A stretch of DNA of 64,000 nucleotides from Thermodesulfobacteriota bacterium (GTDB lineage: Bacteria > Desulfobacterota_D > UBA1144 > Nemesobacterales > UBA2774). The DNA is taken from positions 111,356 through 175,355 of the forward strand of contig JBFMCV010000003.1 in the NCBI GenBank assembly GCA_040754335.1. The letters run 5' to 3'. The translations under genes were made by a program, and so were the position numbers. This document shows positions 21,397 through 29,926 of this stretch, piece by piece (position 1 is the first letter of the stretch; each line of letters begins with the position of its first letter). The notes under the pieces are model-generated. The model was not told where the DNA came from. It did not search any database and was given only the letters and a program-made list of their open reading frames with translations.

Positions 21397-21855
21397 TTAC
21401 GCGCCCCGGATCTCGTTCCTGACTTTCAGCTTGAGCTCGATGAATTTTGAATGGTCTATATTGAGCATGCGGTAGAGCTTCTGCGCTACGTAGTTTTCAA
21501 ACTCGCCCAGAGTCCCGTCCGAATAGATGACCTCCCAGACCTCTTCCATCAAATCGTATTTTTCATCGTTAGTGAGGTTTTGGTTAATGAGATTGGTAAA
21601 ATGCCAGATGTCGGCCTCGCTCTCCCTCGCCCTCCTGGATTCTTCGACGAGCTCGCTGACGGCTTCGTCGGTCATGCCGAACCTGGATTTCAATATTTCG
21701 ACGACCTTCTTCTGCTCGGTGTCCGAGAAGGCCTCGTCGGCAGTCGCAGCCTCGAGCAGCAGGACGCAGGTCGCTGTCCTGAGCTTCGCCTCTTTATCCC
21801 CTTCCACCCGGCCGTCGCCCTGTCCTTCAAAGAATTTTTTAAATACGCTGAGCAT
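21397..21855 (-). CDS. TerB-like (tellurite resistance family) protein
   Basis: The 152-residue protein is acidic and helical, with the TerB/DjlA-type pattern LLLEAATADEAFSDTEQKKVVEIL at about residues 32-55 and a second similar helix pair later (EEVWEVIYSDGTLGEFE). TerB-like domains bind metal or mediate assembly at the inner membrane; their precise role is unclear. No other ter genes accompany it, so tellurite resistance should not be assumed. It may be translated separately from the downstream thiolase gene, which starts 145 bases away. Confidence 0.85.
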   Translation of the reverse strand: MLSVFKKFFEGQGDGRVEGDKEAKLRTATCVLLLEAATADEAFSDTEQKKVVEILKSRFGMTDEAVSELVEESRRARESEADIWHFTNLINQNLTNDEKYDLMEEVWEVIYSDGTLGEFENYVAQKLYRMLNIDHSKFIELKLKVRNEIRGA

Positions 21856-22036
21856 CGATTTGCCTCCCGGTCACCCGCGGTGGTATATCCGCATTCGGAT
21901 CAAGGACTTTAATTTAACCAAAACGCGCCGAATTTCCACACGCGGATCGAGTGCGACACCGCCCGATGCAGATTTATCTTGCGAAGGGGCCTAAACCATG
22001 TAAGATTATCGGAGCTAATTCGGAGCAGCAAAAGAC

Positions 22037-22510
22037 ATGCCTTTTCCGGAAACTCTCAGAGAAAGAATCAATGCGATAGTATCAGGGTCAGAAACCAGGC
22101 AATCCGCCCTCATACCGGTGCTGAGGGAGATACAGAACGAATTCGGTTACCTTTCGAACGAATCGATGGAAGAGGCGGCAGGGATATTGGGCCTTCCGCC
22201 TTCTAGCGTGCAGAACGTAGCCACGTTCTACACCATGTTCTTCAGAAAGCCTGTGGGGGAGCACGTGATATGGCTCTGCCGCACGCTGTCCTGCGCGCTG
22301 AGGGGGGCGGAGCATGTCGAGCACCACATGTGCGAGAGGCTCGGCGTGAGGACAGGCGAGACGACGCCCGACGGCAAGATCACCCTTATGGAAGCCGAGT
22401 GCCTGGCATCGTGCGGATCGGCGCCAGTGATGCTGGTCGACGACAAACTCGAAGAGAACCTGACGAAAGAAAAGGTCGACAGGCTGATCGAAGAGCTGAG
22501 GAAAGGCTGA
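22037..22510 (+). CDS. nuoE: NADH dehydrogenase subunit E-like 2Fe-2S protein, standing alone
   Basis: NuoE is the thioredoxin-fold 2Fe-2S subunit next to the NADH-oxidising NuoF in complex I and in related hydrogenases and formate dehydrogenases. In this 157-residue protein all four ligands are present: Cys81 and Cys86 (CRTLSC) and Cys122 and Cys126 (CLASC). The N-terminal helical region is also typical (LREIQNEFGYLSNESMEEAA). No nuoF or other complex subunit is adjacent; glycerate kinase follows after 55 bases. It may serve a complex encoded elsewhere. Confidence 0.92.
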   Translation: MPFPETLRERINAIVSGSETRQSALIPVLREIQNEFGYLSNESMEEAAGILGLPPSSVQNVATFYTMFFRKPVGEHVIWLCRTLSCALRGAEHVEHHMCERLGVRTGETTPDGKITLMEAECLASCGSAPVMLVDDKLEENLTKEKVDRLIEELRKG

Positions 22511-22565
22511 ATCCGGACGGGACAGCCCGTCACGGAAAAATCCCTCAGCCCGATACTGAAGCAGA

Positions 22566-23900
22566 ATGGATTTCAAGAAATCGCGCGATAACGCCCTCAA
22601 GATATACTGGGAGGCTGTGGAAGCCGCAAACCCTTATAAATGCGTGCTCGACCACATGAGCCGCAAATCGGACGTCCTTACTGTGGACAGCAGGCACTAT
22701 AACCTGAACGATTTCGGGTCGATTTACGTAGTCGCCTTCGGCAAGGCCGCGACATCCATGGCCGAAGCCGTCGAGGAAGTGCTCGAGGACAGGCTCACGG
22801 GGGGGATAGTAGTATCGAATTCCCAGCCGCAGAACCCGTACAAGAAACTCGGGTTTTATATTTCGAGCCATCCCGTGCCGGACGACAGGAGCCTCACAGC
22901 CGCAAAGGAGGTCGTATCGGTCCTCGAGAAAGCCGGGGAGAACGACCTCGTCATTTTCCTCATATCGGGAGGCGGGAGCGCGCTCTTGGCGATGCCTTCG
23001 CCCGGCATCTCGCTCGACGACAAGCGGAAAGCGACCGAAACGCTCCTGAGGTCGGGCGTCGATAAATACGGGCTCAACGCCGTGAGGAAGCATATCTCTC
23101 AGATAAAGGGAGGGGGGCTCCTCAAGAAGGCCCTCCCGGCAAAGGTAATAACGCTCATTCTTTCGAACGTGGTGAGCGACAAGCTCGACGCCATAGCCTC
23201 GGGCCACACCGTGCCCGACCCGACAACTTATGAAGACGCCTGGCGCGTGATAGAGGCCCTCGGCATAGAGCACAAGCTCCCTCCAAACGTGGTAGTGCAC
23301 CTCGAGGAGGGAAGGAGCGGCAATTCGCCCGAAACCCTCAAAGAGGGCGAATACGACCCTAAGGACGTACAGACCATTATTGTGGGAAACAACTTCAAAT
23401 CGCTTAAAGCGGCCGAGAAGAGAGCAGAGGAGCTCGGGTACAACACGTTCCTCCTCTCGTCCCAGATAAGCGGCGAGGCGAGGGAGGTCGCCAAGGTAGC
23501 GGCGGCGGTCGCGTTCGACATAGAGAAATTCGGCAACCCCGTCAAGAAACCTGCCTGCGTAATATTCGGTGGCGAGACCACGGTTACAGTCCATGGTGGC
23601 CCCGGTACGGGAAAAGGGGGGAGGAGCACGGAGACCGCGCTGTCTTTCTGCATGGAGATAATAGGCCACGACATAGTGGGGCTCTTCTGCGACACGGACG
23701 GCATAGACGGCCCGATAGACGCGGCGGGGGCGATATGCGACGGACAGAGCAGGCTCCAGGCACGGACAATAAACGTGAGCGCGAGAGAGCACCTGGCGCA
23801 GAACGACTCGTACGGCTTCTTCGACAAGCTGGGCGACCTCATAATAACCGGCCCCACGGGCACGAACGTGATGGACATAGGGATCGTGCTCGTCGAATAA
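22566..23900 (+). CDS. Glycerate 2-kinase, MOFRL family
   Basis: This enzyme phosphorylates D-glycerate to 2-phosphoglycerate and links glyoxylate/serine breakdown to glycolysis. The 444 residues fit the two-domain GckA/TtuD family. The N-terminal domain has AFGKAATSMAEAV and the nucleotide-binding ISGGGSALLAMP, and the C-terminal MOFRL domain has FGGETTVTVHG and GRSTETALSF, with FCDTDGIDGP near the end. It lies in the same direction as nuoE and the following phosphoesterase gene. Together with serA, glyA and the class V aminotransferase it indicates active C2/C3 acid metabolism. Confidence 0.94.
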   Translation: MDFKKSRDNALKIYWEAVEAANPYKCVLDHMSRKSDVLTVDSRHYNLNDFGSIYVVAFGKAATSMAEAVEEVLEDRLTGGIVVSNSQPQNPYKKLGFYISSHPVPDDRSLTAAKEVVSVLEKAGENDLVIFLISGGGSALLAMPSPGISLDDKRKATETLLRSGVDKYGLNAVRKHISQIKGGGLLKKALPAKVITLILSNVVSDKLDAIASGHTVPDPTTYEDAWRVIEALGIEHKLPPNVVVHLEEGRSGNSPETLKEGEYDPKDVQTIIVGNNFKSLKAAEKRAEELGYNTFLLSSQISGEAREVAKVAAAVAFDIEKFGNPVKKPACVIFGGETTVTVHGGPGTGKGGRSTETALSFCMEIIGHDIVGLFCDTDGIDGPIDAAGAICDGQSRLQARTINVSAREHLAQNDSYGFFDKLGDLIITGPTGTNVMDIGIVLVE

Positions 23901-23923
23901 CCCCTACCGGCGCGGGTGAGGGA

Positions 23924-24643
23924 TTGAGATACGCAATCATCTCCGACATACATGCAAACCTGGAAGCGCTCCAGGCCGTCCTCAGGGAAATCGACTGGTG
24001 CAGCGCGGACAGGATCATCTGTCTGGGAGACATCGTAGGGTACGGGGCGAGTCCTAACGAGTGCGTCGAAACAATAATGAGCCTGAATATAACTTCACTT
24101 ATCGGCAACCACGATAAGGCCGCGTGCGGTCTTGCGGAGCCAGTAGGGTTCAACCCGGCCGCGAGGCAGGCGGCGCTCTGGACCAGAATGGAGCTCACCG
24201 GAGAAAACAAGGATTATCTGAAGAGCCTGCCTGACGAGGACGAGGTTGACGGATTCATGATCGTACACGGCGCGCCGTCCGACCCGGACAAGTACATATT
24301 ATCTACGTACGACGCCGCCCCCGAATTTCCGCTCATGGGCAAAATGAGCCTCTGCTTCTTTGGCCACACTCACGTGAGCTGCGTATTCACCTTTGCTGAC
24401 GGTGTAGTCCGCTTTTCGAGGGACGATAGGCTGCAATTGAGAAGCGGTTGGAGTTATCTCGTCAATCCCGGGAGCGTGGGACAGCCGCGCGACAGGGACC
24501 CGCGTGCGTCGTTCCTGATATACGACGAACGCGGGGGCGCAGAGTTCAGGAGGGTCGGATATCCGGTAGAAATCGCGCAGAAAAAGATAATAGACAGCGG
24601 GCTCGACCCTTTCCTCGCCGAAAGGCTCTCTTACGGATACTGA
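23924..24643 (+). CDS. Metallophosphoesterase (calcineurin-like, YfcE-related)
   Basis: The open frame begins earlier, within glycerate kinase, but the protein should start at TTG 23924. GGTGAGGGA lies just upstream and the product then opens with the metal motif LRYAIISDIHANLEAL. The 239 residues contain the five usual metal-binding blocks: DIHAN, GDIVGYG, GNHDKA, HGAP and GHTHV. It is a cytoplasmic phosphodiesterase or phosphatase of unknown substrate; related proteins act on small phosphodiesters or nucleotides. It follows glycerate kinase by 23 bases. Confidence 0.9.
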   Translation: MRYAIISDIHANLEALQAVLREIDWCSADRIICLGDIVGYGASPNECVETIMSLNITSLIGNHDKAACGLAEPVGFNPAARQAALWTRMELTGENKDYLKSLPDEDEVDGFMIVHGAPSDPDKYILSTYDAAPEFPLMGKMSLCFFGHTHVSCVFTFADGVVRFSRDDRLQLRSGWSYLVNPGSVGQPRDRDPRASFLIYDERGGAEFRRVGYPVEIAQKKIIDSGLDPFLAERLSYGY

Positions 24644-24701
24644 AGACGTTCCGTAACCCGCCCCCGTGCTTTCTTTTTAACCCCCACTTTAAACCCCCGT
24701 G

Positions 24702-24731
24702 TTGAAAACATCCGAACAAGTGATTTAATAT
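24702..24731 (+). promoter_or_regulatory. Promoter-like site immediately before dnaB
   Basis: TTGAAA at 24702-24707 lies 17 bases before TTAATA (24725-24730), or 18 before TAATAT (24726-24731). If used, transcription would start within a few bases of the dnaB ATG at 24740 and give a nearly leaderless message, which matches the absence of a ribosome binding site there. Confidence 0.45.
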
Positions 24732-24739
24732 AGATAACT

Positions 24740-26092
24740 ATGGAGATGCTCACACGTCAGCTTCCCCAGAATCTGGAAGCGGAGCAGGCCGTTTTAGGCG
24801 CGATACTCATAGAGAGCTCGGCGATAAACCAGGTGATGGAGATACTCACCGCCGACGATTTCTATAAAGAGGCGCACAGGAAGATATACAACGCGATGAT
24901 CGACCTCGACCGGGACAACAAGCCTATAGACCTGCTTACGCTCTTCGATTATCTCAAGGGGAACGGGAACCTGCTCGAGGAGGTGGGCGAGAGCAGCTAC
25001 CTCACATACCTGACGGAGATCGTGCCCGCGACCGAGAACGTGAGCTACTACGCGAAGCTGGTAAAGGAAAAGTCGATAATCAGGAACCTCGTAATGGCCG
25101 CGAGCGACATAGCGCACCAGGGGAACGAAGGTGTGGCGGACATCGACGAATTCATAGACAGGGCCGAGCACAAGATACTCGACATCGCGCAGAACAAGAT
25201 CAAGCCGAGCTTTTACGACTCGAGGGAGCTTGCGGCGAAGGCGCTCGATATAATTGAGATGCTCCATGCGAGGAAAGAGCTCGTCACGGGCATACCCACG
25301 GGGTTCGAGAAGCTCGACTACATGACCTCCGGGCTTCAGCAGGCGGACCTCATCATCGTTGCGGCGAGGCCGGGGCTCGGGAAGACGTCCCTCTGCCTCG
25401 ACATTGCCGCGCACGCGGCGTTAGAGTGCGGTACGTCGGTCGGCATATTCTCGCTCGAAATGACGAAGGAGCAGCTCATGCTGAGGATGCTCTCCATGAA
25501 AGCCATTGTCAGCTATTCGAACATCAGGAGCGGGTATATCAAGGACGAAGACTTGGAGAGGCTCGTAAAGGCAGCGGGGGAGTTCAGCAGGGCGAAGCTG
25601 TATATAGACGATACGCCCGCCATAAGCGTCCTCGAGATACGCGCCAAGGCGAGGAGGCAGAAGAGGGAAAAGGGTCTCGACCTTATCATCGTCGATTACC
25701 TCCAGCTCATGCGCGGCACGAGGAGGACCGAGACGAGGGAGAGGGAGATAGCCGAAATCTCGGGATCCCTTAAAGCGCTCGCGAAAGAGCTTAGCGTGCC
25801 CGTGATCGCCGTATCGCAGCTGAGCAGGCAGACTGAGTCGCGCTCAGACAGGCGCCCGCAGCTGGCAGATCTCAGGGAGAGCGGCGCGATAGAGCAGGAC
25901 GCGGACCTGGTGATGTTCATACACAGGGCCGACGCCTACAGGAAAACGCCCGAGGAGAAGGACGGCCTTGCCGAGCTCATAATCGGCAAGCAGAGAAACG
26001 GCCCTACAGGGACGGTGAAGCTCACCTTCCTCGACAGCTCGAGGGGCGTTCCGACCTTTCAAAACCTGTCTGATTACGACGACTTCGAGTGA
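24740..26092 (+). CDS. dnaB: Replicative DNA helicase DnaB
   Basis: DnaB is the hexameric 5'-3' helicase of the replication fork. The 450 residues show the N-terminal primase-interacting domain (LPQNLEAEQAVLGAILIE), a linker, and the RecA-like domain with Walker A ARPGLGKTSL near residue 215. Further on come SLEMTKEQLMLRML, Walker B LDLIIVDYLQLM and the C-terminal QLSRQTESRSDRRPQL, GAIEQDADLVMFIHR segment. No intein is present. No ribosome binding site precedes ATG 24740; the in-frame ATG at 24746 is an alternative. Confidence 0.97.
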   Translation: MEMLTRQLPQNLEAEQAVLGAILIESSAINQVMEILTADDFYKEAHRKIYNAMIDLDRDNKPIDLLTLFDYLKGNGNLLEEVGESSYLTYLTEIVPATENVSYYAKLVKEKSIIRNLVMAASDIAHQGNEGVADIDEFIDRAEHKILDIAQNKIKPSFYDSRELAAKALDIIEMLHARKELVTGIPTGFEKLDYMTSGLQQADLIIVAARPGLGKTSLCLDIAAHAALECGTSVGIFSLEMTKEQLMLRMLSMKAIVSYSNIRSGYIKDEDLERLVKAAGEFSRAKLYIDDTPAISVLEIRAKARRQKREKGLDLIIVDYLQLMRGTRRTETREREIAEISGSLKALAKELSVPVIAVSQLSRQTESRSDRRPQLADLRESGAIEQDADLVMFIHRADAYRKTPEEKDGLAELIIGKQRNGPTGTVKLTFLDSSRGVPTFQNLSDYDDFE

Positions 26093-26156
26093 TAGTTAAA
26101 CCGGAGTACTTTTAAGTGCGCGGAAACCCCGGCGGAACCGGGCGGTATGGTTATAT

Positions 26157-26795
26157 TCAAACCAGCATGGGTACGACGACGGCCTTAGGCTTCACTTCAC
26201 TGCGGAAGAGCTCTTCGTCTTCCTGCCAGGCCCTGAACCTGCCGAGTATATCCTTAAGCCTTTCCCTGACGGACGTCCAGTAGAAATCCCAGCTGTAATC
26301 CTTCTTCCTGCCCTTAAAGAACATATTGAAGAATATCTCCCTCTCGACGGGGAATCCCTTTTCAGCGACCCATCCCGTACGGACGCTCCCGTAACCGGCG
26401 CCGAACGCCATGGCGAAAGTACCCGTGAGACCGAGCCTCTCGGAAGCTTTCGTCGCGAGCTCTATGAATACGTAGAGCGCCTCTGAAGTCGAATAGCCGC
26501 GCTCACCGTACGCTTCTTCCATAGCTAGGAGGTTGTTTATGAAATACATCGGATAAAACGTGGGGGCGTATACAGAGACTGATTTCGTAGGGCTCAGGAA
26601 GGGCTGCCTTATAATTACGTCCTCCTCGATCACCCCTATCATGAAGTCCTTTTTATCGAAGCCGCCTATATCGCCGCACTCAGATAAGGACGTCCTCACC
26701 TTCTCCCATTCCCGCTCGGCTATGGCCAAAGCCCTCTCGATCCTCTTCTCGCCTTCTTCGTATTCCCTGTCTTTAAGGAGCTCTTCCAGATCCAT
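26157..26795 (-). CDS. Uncharacterised soluble protein, 212 aa
   Basis: The start is ATG 26795, because GGAGGGG precedes it; the longer open frame upstream has no such site. I do not recognise the family. An N-terminal charged helix (EELLKDREYEEGEKRIERALAI...) is followed by a mixed region with several aromatic residues (VSVYAPTFYPMYFINNLL) and Gly-rich FAMAFGAGYGSVRTGWV. There is no signal peptide or membrane segment. It converges on dnaB, with about 65 bases between the stops. Confidence 0.7.
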   Translation of the reverse strand: MDLEELLKDREYEEGEKRIERALAIAEREWEKVRTSLSECGDIGGFDKKDFMIGVIEEDVIIRQPFLSPTKSVSVYAPTFYPMYFINNLLAMEEAYGERGYSTSEALYVFIELATKASERLGLTGTFAMAFGAGYGSVRTGWVAEKGFPVEREIFFNMFFKGRKKDYSWDFYWTSVRERLKDILGRFRAWQEDEELFRSEVKPKAVVVPMLV

Positions 26796-26889
26796 ATTCC
26801 CCTCCTGCAATACGTGGAGTCTCCAAAAATATACCCCGATTAAAACTGTTCTCAATTTTTCTTTTGCTGGATTGGCCGGAAAGACTCAG

Positions 26890-26918
26890 TTGACTGTGCA
26901 AATTACATTGTTTTTAGA
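26890..26918 (+). promoter_or_regulatory. Sigma70-like promoter before the epimerase gene
   Basis: TTGACT at 26890-26895 is followed after 17 bases by TTTAGA at 26913-26918. It points toward the dehydrogenase gene starting at 26967 and would give a leader of about 40 bases. Confidence 0.5.
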
Positions 26919-26966
26919 CGTCGGGTGTAGTAATATGAGTTTCTCTAAGTAATGGGAGGCTCTCAA

Positions 26967-27950
26967 ATGTCTACATTGGTTACAGGGGGGAACGGTCTTG
27001 TAGGCTCTCAGATCGTGCGAAAACTGGTAGAGAGAGGGGACAAGGTAAAGGTACTATTGAGAAAGACCAGTAATACGATAAACATCGACAACTTAAATGT
27101 CGAAAGGGTTTACGGAGACGTGACGGATATAGACTCCGTGAGGAAAGCACTCGAGGGCTGCGACACCCTCTACCACGCGGCGGGCATCGTTTCGTTCAAG
27201 CAGGCCGATTATAATAAGATGGAGGAAATCAACGTAAAAGGGACGCAGAACGTATTCAAGGCCGCGATGGAGGCGGGCGTAAAGAAAGCCGTCTATACGA
27301 GCAGCGTCGCGGCTATAGGATTGAAACCCGGCATGGAGCCCGCAACCGAGGAGACTCCTTTTGACCCGGCAGGCACCGACATACAGTATGTGAAATCGAA
27401 ATACTACGCAGAGCAGGAGGCCCTTAAATTTTTCGGAAAAGGCCTTCCGCTCGTAATCGTGAACCCTTCCATAGTCATAGGAGCGGGAGACGTCTACGTC
27501 TCGACCTCAGGGTTTATCCTCTGGTACTGCAAGAGAAAGCTTCCGGGATATACCGACGGGGGCATAAACGTGGTCGACGCCGAAGACGTAGCTATCGGAC
27601 ATCTGCTCGCGGCCGAGAAGGGCAGATTGGGGGAGCGCTACATACTGAGTAACCGCAATATCACTATAAAAGAGCTCTTCGAGGTCCTGGAGAGAGTGAC
27701 GGGAATCCCGCGGCCGAAAATGAAAATACCCTACCCTCTCGCTTACATGGGCGCCTTCATCGTCGAGCGCATACTCGGCATCTCCGCCCCAAACTACGTC
27801 GCCATGGACATAGACTCCGTAAAGGGATCGAAGCACTTCTGGTATTTCGATAATTCGAAGGCGGTGCGGGAGCTCGGGTTCTCGCCGAGGCCGCTAGAAG
27901 AAACCATTCAAAGCACGGTGAATTGGTTCAGGGGGCACGGCTATCTCTGA
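26967..27950 (+). CDS. NAD-dependent epimerase/dehydratase (HpnA / dihydroflavonol reductase-like)
   Basis: This extended short-chain dehydrogenase has the nucleotide loop TGGNGLVGSQIV at the N-terminus, TSSVAA near residue 112 and the active-site YVKSKYYAEQ (YxxxK) near 145. Start ATG 26967 is preferred over 26952 because GGGAGG lies seven bases before it. Relatives include the hopanoid-linked HpnA and the ketosphingosine/ceramide-type reductases such as Caulobacter CerR, so a lipid substrate is possible. That would fit the alpha-oxoamine synthase operon 3 kb downstream, but aroC lies between them. The substrate is unproven. The length is 327 residues. Confidence 0.85.
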   Translation: MSTLVTGGNGLVGSQIVRKLVERGDKVKVLLRKTSNTINIDNLNVERVYGDVTDIDSVRKALEGCDTLYHAAGIVSFKQADYNKMEEINVKGTQNVFKAAMEAGVKKAVYTSSVAAIGLKPGMEPATEETPFDPAGTDIQYVKSKYYAEQEALKFFGKGLPLVIVNPSIVIGAGDVYVSTSGFILWYCKRKLPGYTDGGINVVDAEDVAIGHLLAAEKGRLGERYILSNRNITIKELFEVLERVTGIPRPKMKIPYPLAYMGAFIVERILGISAPNYVAMDIDSVKGSKHFWYFDNSKAVRELGFSPRPLEETIQSTVNWFRGHGYL

Positions 27951-28005
27951 ATTTGCTCTCTCGCCCTTGTTTGCGGCGATTATCCCGTTAATATAAACTC
28001 TTAAC

Positions 28006-29076
28006 ATGCCAGGAAATTCGTTCGGACAGCTCTTCCGTATAACCACCTGGGGCGAATCGCACGGCCTTGCGCTCGGGGTGGTAATCGACGGCTGCCCGGC
28101 AGGGCTCGAGATAACGAGCGAAGAGATACAGTCGGAGCTCGACCGCAGGCGCCCGGGCCAGAGCAGGATAACCACGCAGAGAAAAGAGTCAGACAGCGTC
28201 GAGATACTCTCGGGGGTTTTCGAGGGAAAAACGCTCGGCACGCCCATATCTCTCATGGTCAGGAACGAAGACGTCATATCCAAGTCCTACGAGGACATAA
28301 AAGACACCTACCGTCCCGGACACGCCGATTACACCTACGATGCGAAGTACGGGATAAGGGACTACAGGGGCGGGGGCAGGTCCTCGGCCAGGGAGACGGT
28401 CGGAAGGGTCGCAGCAGGAGCGGTCGCGAAAAAGATACTCAACCGGAACGGTATCGAGACTTTCGGGTTCGTGAGGCAGGTCGGTAGAATAGTCGCCCGG
28501 AAAATAGACCGGGACGAGATAGAGAGGAATATCGTAAGGTGCCCTGACGCGGAGAAGGCGGCCGAGATGATAGAGCTCATTGAGAAGGTGAGGAAGGAAG
28601 GGGACTCGGTCGGGGGGACGGTGGAGGTAATATCGAGAGGGCTGCCGCCGGGGCTCGGGAGCCCTGTCTTCAACAAGCTCGACGCCGACCTTGCGGCTGC
28701 GCTCATGAGTCTAGGCGGGATCAGGGGGTTCGAGGTGGGAATGGGGTTCGAAGCGTCCAGGAAGAAAGGCTCTCAGGTAAACGACGTAATGTATAAGGAC
28801 AAGAACGGCAAGCTGAGGTTCAAGACGAATAACGCCGGAGGTCTTCTCGGTGGGATAACGAACGGCGAGGACCTCGTGGTGAGAATAGCAATAAAGCCCA
28901 CCTCTTCCATTTCGAAGGTCCAGCACACGGTGGATAAATACGGGAACCCCAAGGAGCTCAGGGTGAAGGGCAGGCACGACCCGTGTCTCTGCCCGAGAGC
29001 GGTGCCGATCGCGGAAGCAATGGTCAACCTCGTTCTCGCCGACCACCTTCTCATATCGAGAGCAGCAAGGATATAG
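28006..29076 (+). CDS. aroC: Chorismate synthase
   Basis: AroC converts 5-enolpyruvylshikimate 3-phosphate to chorismate using reduced flavin. The 356-residue protein opens with [18 protein letters not shown], the family signature. Later signatures are [29 protein letters not shown] and the C-terminal [17 protein letters not shown]. Its product feeds the tryptophan genes near the window's end. It lies 55 bases after the epimerase gene and may be cotranscribed with it. The 850 bases downstream hold a repeat element, a promoter and a riboswitch. Confidence 0.97.
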   Translation: MPGNSFGQLFRITTWGESHGLALGVVIDGCPAGLEITSEEIQSELDRRRPGQSRITTQRKESDSVEILSGVFEGKTLGTPISLMVRNEDVISKSYEDIKDTYRPGHADYTYDAKYGIRDYRGGGRSSARETVGRVAAGAVAKKILNRNGIETFGFVRQVGRIVARKIDRDEIERNIVRCPDAEKAAEMIELIEKVRKEGDSVGGTVEVISRGLPPGLGSPVFNKLDADLAAALMSLGGIRGFEVGMGFEASRKKGSQVNDVMYKDKNGKLRFKTNNAGGLLGGITNGEDLVVRIAIKPTSSISKVQHTVDKYGNPKELRVKGRHDPCLCPRAVPIAEAMVNLVLADHLLISRAARI

Positions 29077-29276
29077 CACGGTATACAACAGCAGCTTCTG
29101 AAATCATTTCCAACTTAACACTACGGTTGTATTGAAACTGCAGCGCTAAGCGCGGAGCCGTCAGCACTACTGTAGATGTCAAGTAATCCGGGGACAAAGT
29201 CGTCCCATCGGAATACATAATAAAGCGATATATATTTTTCTTCTTTTCCTGAAACAACCCTGAAACGAGCAAGGAA

Positions 29277-29303
29277 ATCGCGGCAGGATGCCGCTCCTAC
29301 GGG
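29277..29303. repeat. REP-like palindromic unit 1 in element B
   Basis: The unit begins ATCGCGGCAGGATGCCGC and ends with CTCCTACGGG. Its twin lies at 29366-29393. The GGC..GCC arms can form a hairpin. It resembles REP-type repeats found between genes in many proteobacteria. Confidence 0.6.
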
Positions 29304-29365
29304 TGTGATGCAGCATGAGATTGCCGCGGCTCATTCTGAGCCTCGCAAAGACAGATAAAAGTTCC

Positions 29366-29393
29366 ATCGCGGCTGGAAGCCGCTCCTACGGGG
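29366..29393. repeat. REP-like palindromic unit 2 in element B
   Basis: The unit begins ATCGCGGCTGGAAGCCGC and ends CTCCTACGGGG; it differs from unit 1 at the hairpin arms by changes that keep pairing. The same GCGGCTGGAA core also appears in the terminal repeat of the element. Confidence 0.6.
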
Positions 29394-29669
29394 AGGATGG
29401 AGGATGCATTATACAGAAAAATTCCAGCCGCGAATTATTTAACATCTACAAATACGACCGTTTCTTTTAATGTGAATTTAATTTTTTATCAGACACGAAT
29501 ATTCGGGTAAAATATTTTCTGGGTCTAGAAGGTTCATCAGTTTCATTAATCAGATTTAAGCGGATCAGGCCGGCCCGTAATTACGGATAGCGTATTCCGG
29601 CGCCGGAAGCCATGCTCCCGGTATTCGATCACTCGTTTCTTTCTGATTCCGCTAATTTGATATAACCTA

Positions 29670-29698
29670 TTGAAACAAAAAACAAATTGCACTAAACT
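29670..29698 (+). promoter_or_regulatory. Sigma70-like promoter driving the riboswitch leader
   Basis: TTGAAA at 29670-29675 and TAAACT at 29693-29698 are separated by 17 bases. Transcription would begin near 29705, about 20 bases before the riboswitch core, which is the position expected for a leader-controlled operon. Confidence 0.6.
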
Positions 29699-29724
29699 TG
29701 CGAAAAGGGGTAGTATCCTTCCGA

Positions 29725-29810
29725 AATGGCAAACTATCCGAAAGGGTAGGACGCAAAGCCGCAAGCCTAAGGGACGTGTCGACACGGCCTATGGCGGTTG
29801 GGTTGCCGAA
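29725..29810 (+). ncRNA. Cyclic di-GMP-I (GEMM-I) riboswitch
   Basis: The aptamer binds cyclic di-GMP. All diagnostic parts are present. The closing stem pairs GGCAA (29728-29732) with TTGCC (29803-29807). A hairpin pairs CTATCC with GGGTAG around the GAAA tetraloop (29740-29743), followed by the conserved ACGCAAAGCC (29751-29760). The tetraloop receptor is formed by CCTAAG (29766-29771) and TATGG (29790-29794). It lies in the leader of the PilZ-oxoamine synthase-GNAT gene, about 115 bases before the start codon. I see no intrinsic terminator in the platform, so control of translation or of an alternative fold is more likely; the on/off sense cannot be read by eye. Confidence 0.94.
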
Positions 29811-29926
29811 GAAAGCATACTTGCAATAATTCTAATATTCGAGGATTATTATGGCAAGGCTATAAAGAATTATATTAACTATGTTAAAGAAAAATGCTAG
29901 AATAATTTCGTAGAGGGGGTTCGAGA

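Larger units (their letters stand above)
29171..29450. mobile_element. Non-autonomous repeat element, copy B (TGTAGATG...CATCTACA ends)
   Basis: This 280 bp copy shares its terminal inverted repeats and an internal small hairpin near its left end (GGGAC loop GTCCC) with copy A at 1043-1559. The hairpin stem differs between copies by paired changes that keep it base-paired. The interior differs from copy A and carries two copies of a GCGGCTGGAAGCCGCTCC-type repeat plus a segment around 29318-29352 that looks like another dispersed repeat. No coding sequence is supported. It lies between aroC and the riboswitch. Confidence 0.6.

Noticed and set aside
21397-21855. Tellurite resistance locus
   Set aside because: Only a TerB-like domain protein is present; none of the other ter genes adjoin it.
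22545-23792. A 415-codon frame antisense to glycerate kinase
   Set aside because: Same cause: the glycerate kinase frame carries all the conserved motifs.
29851-29865. A four-codon micro-ORF (ATG to TAA) with GAGGA upstream in the riboswitch leader
   Set aside because: Possible leader peptide, but too short to distinguish from chance.
29670-29900. A 76-codon frame running through the riboswitch
   Set aside because: It crosses the structured RNA aptamer and has no ribosome binding site.
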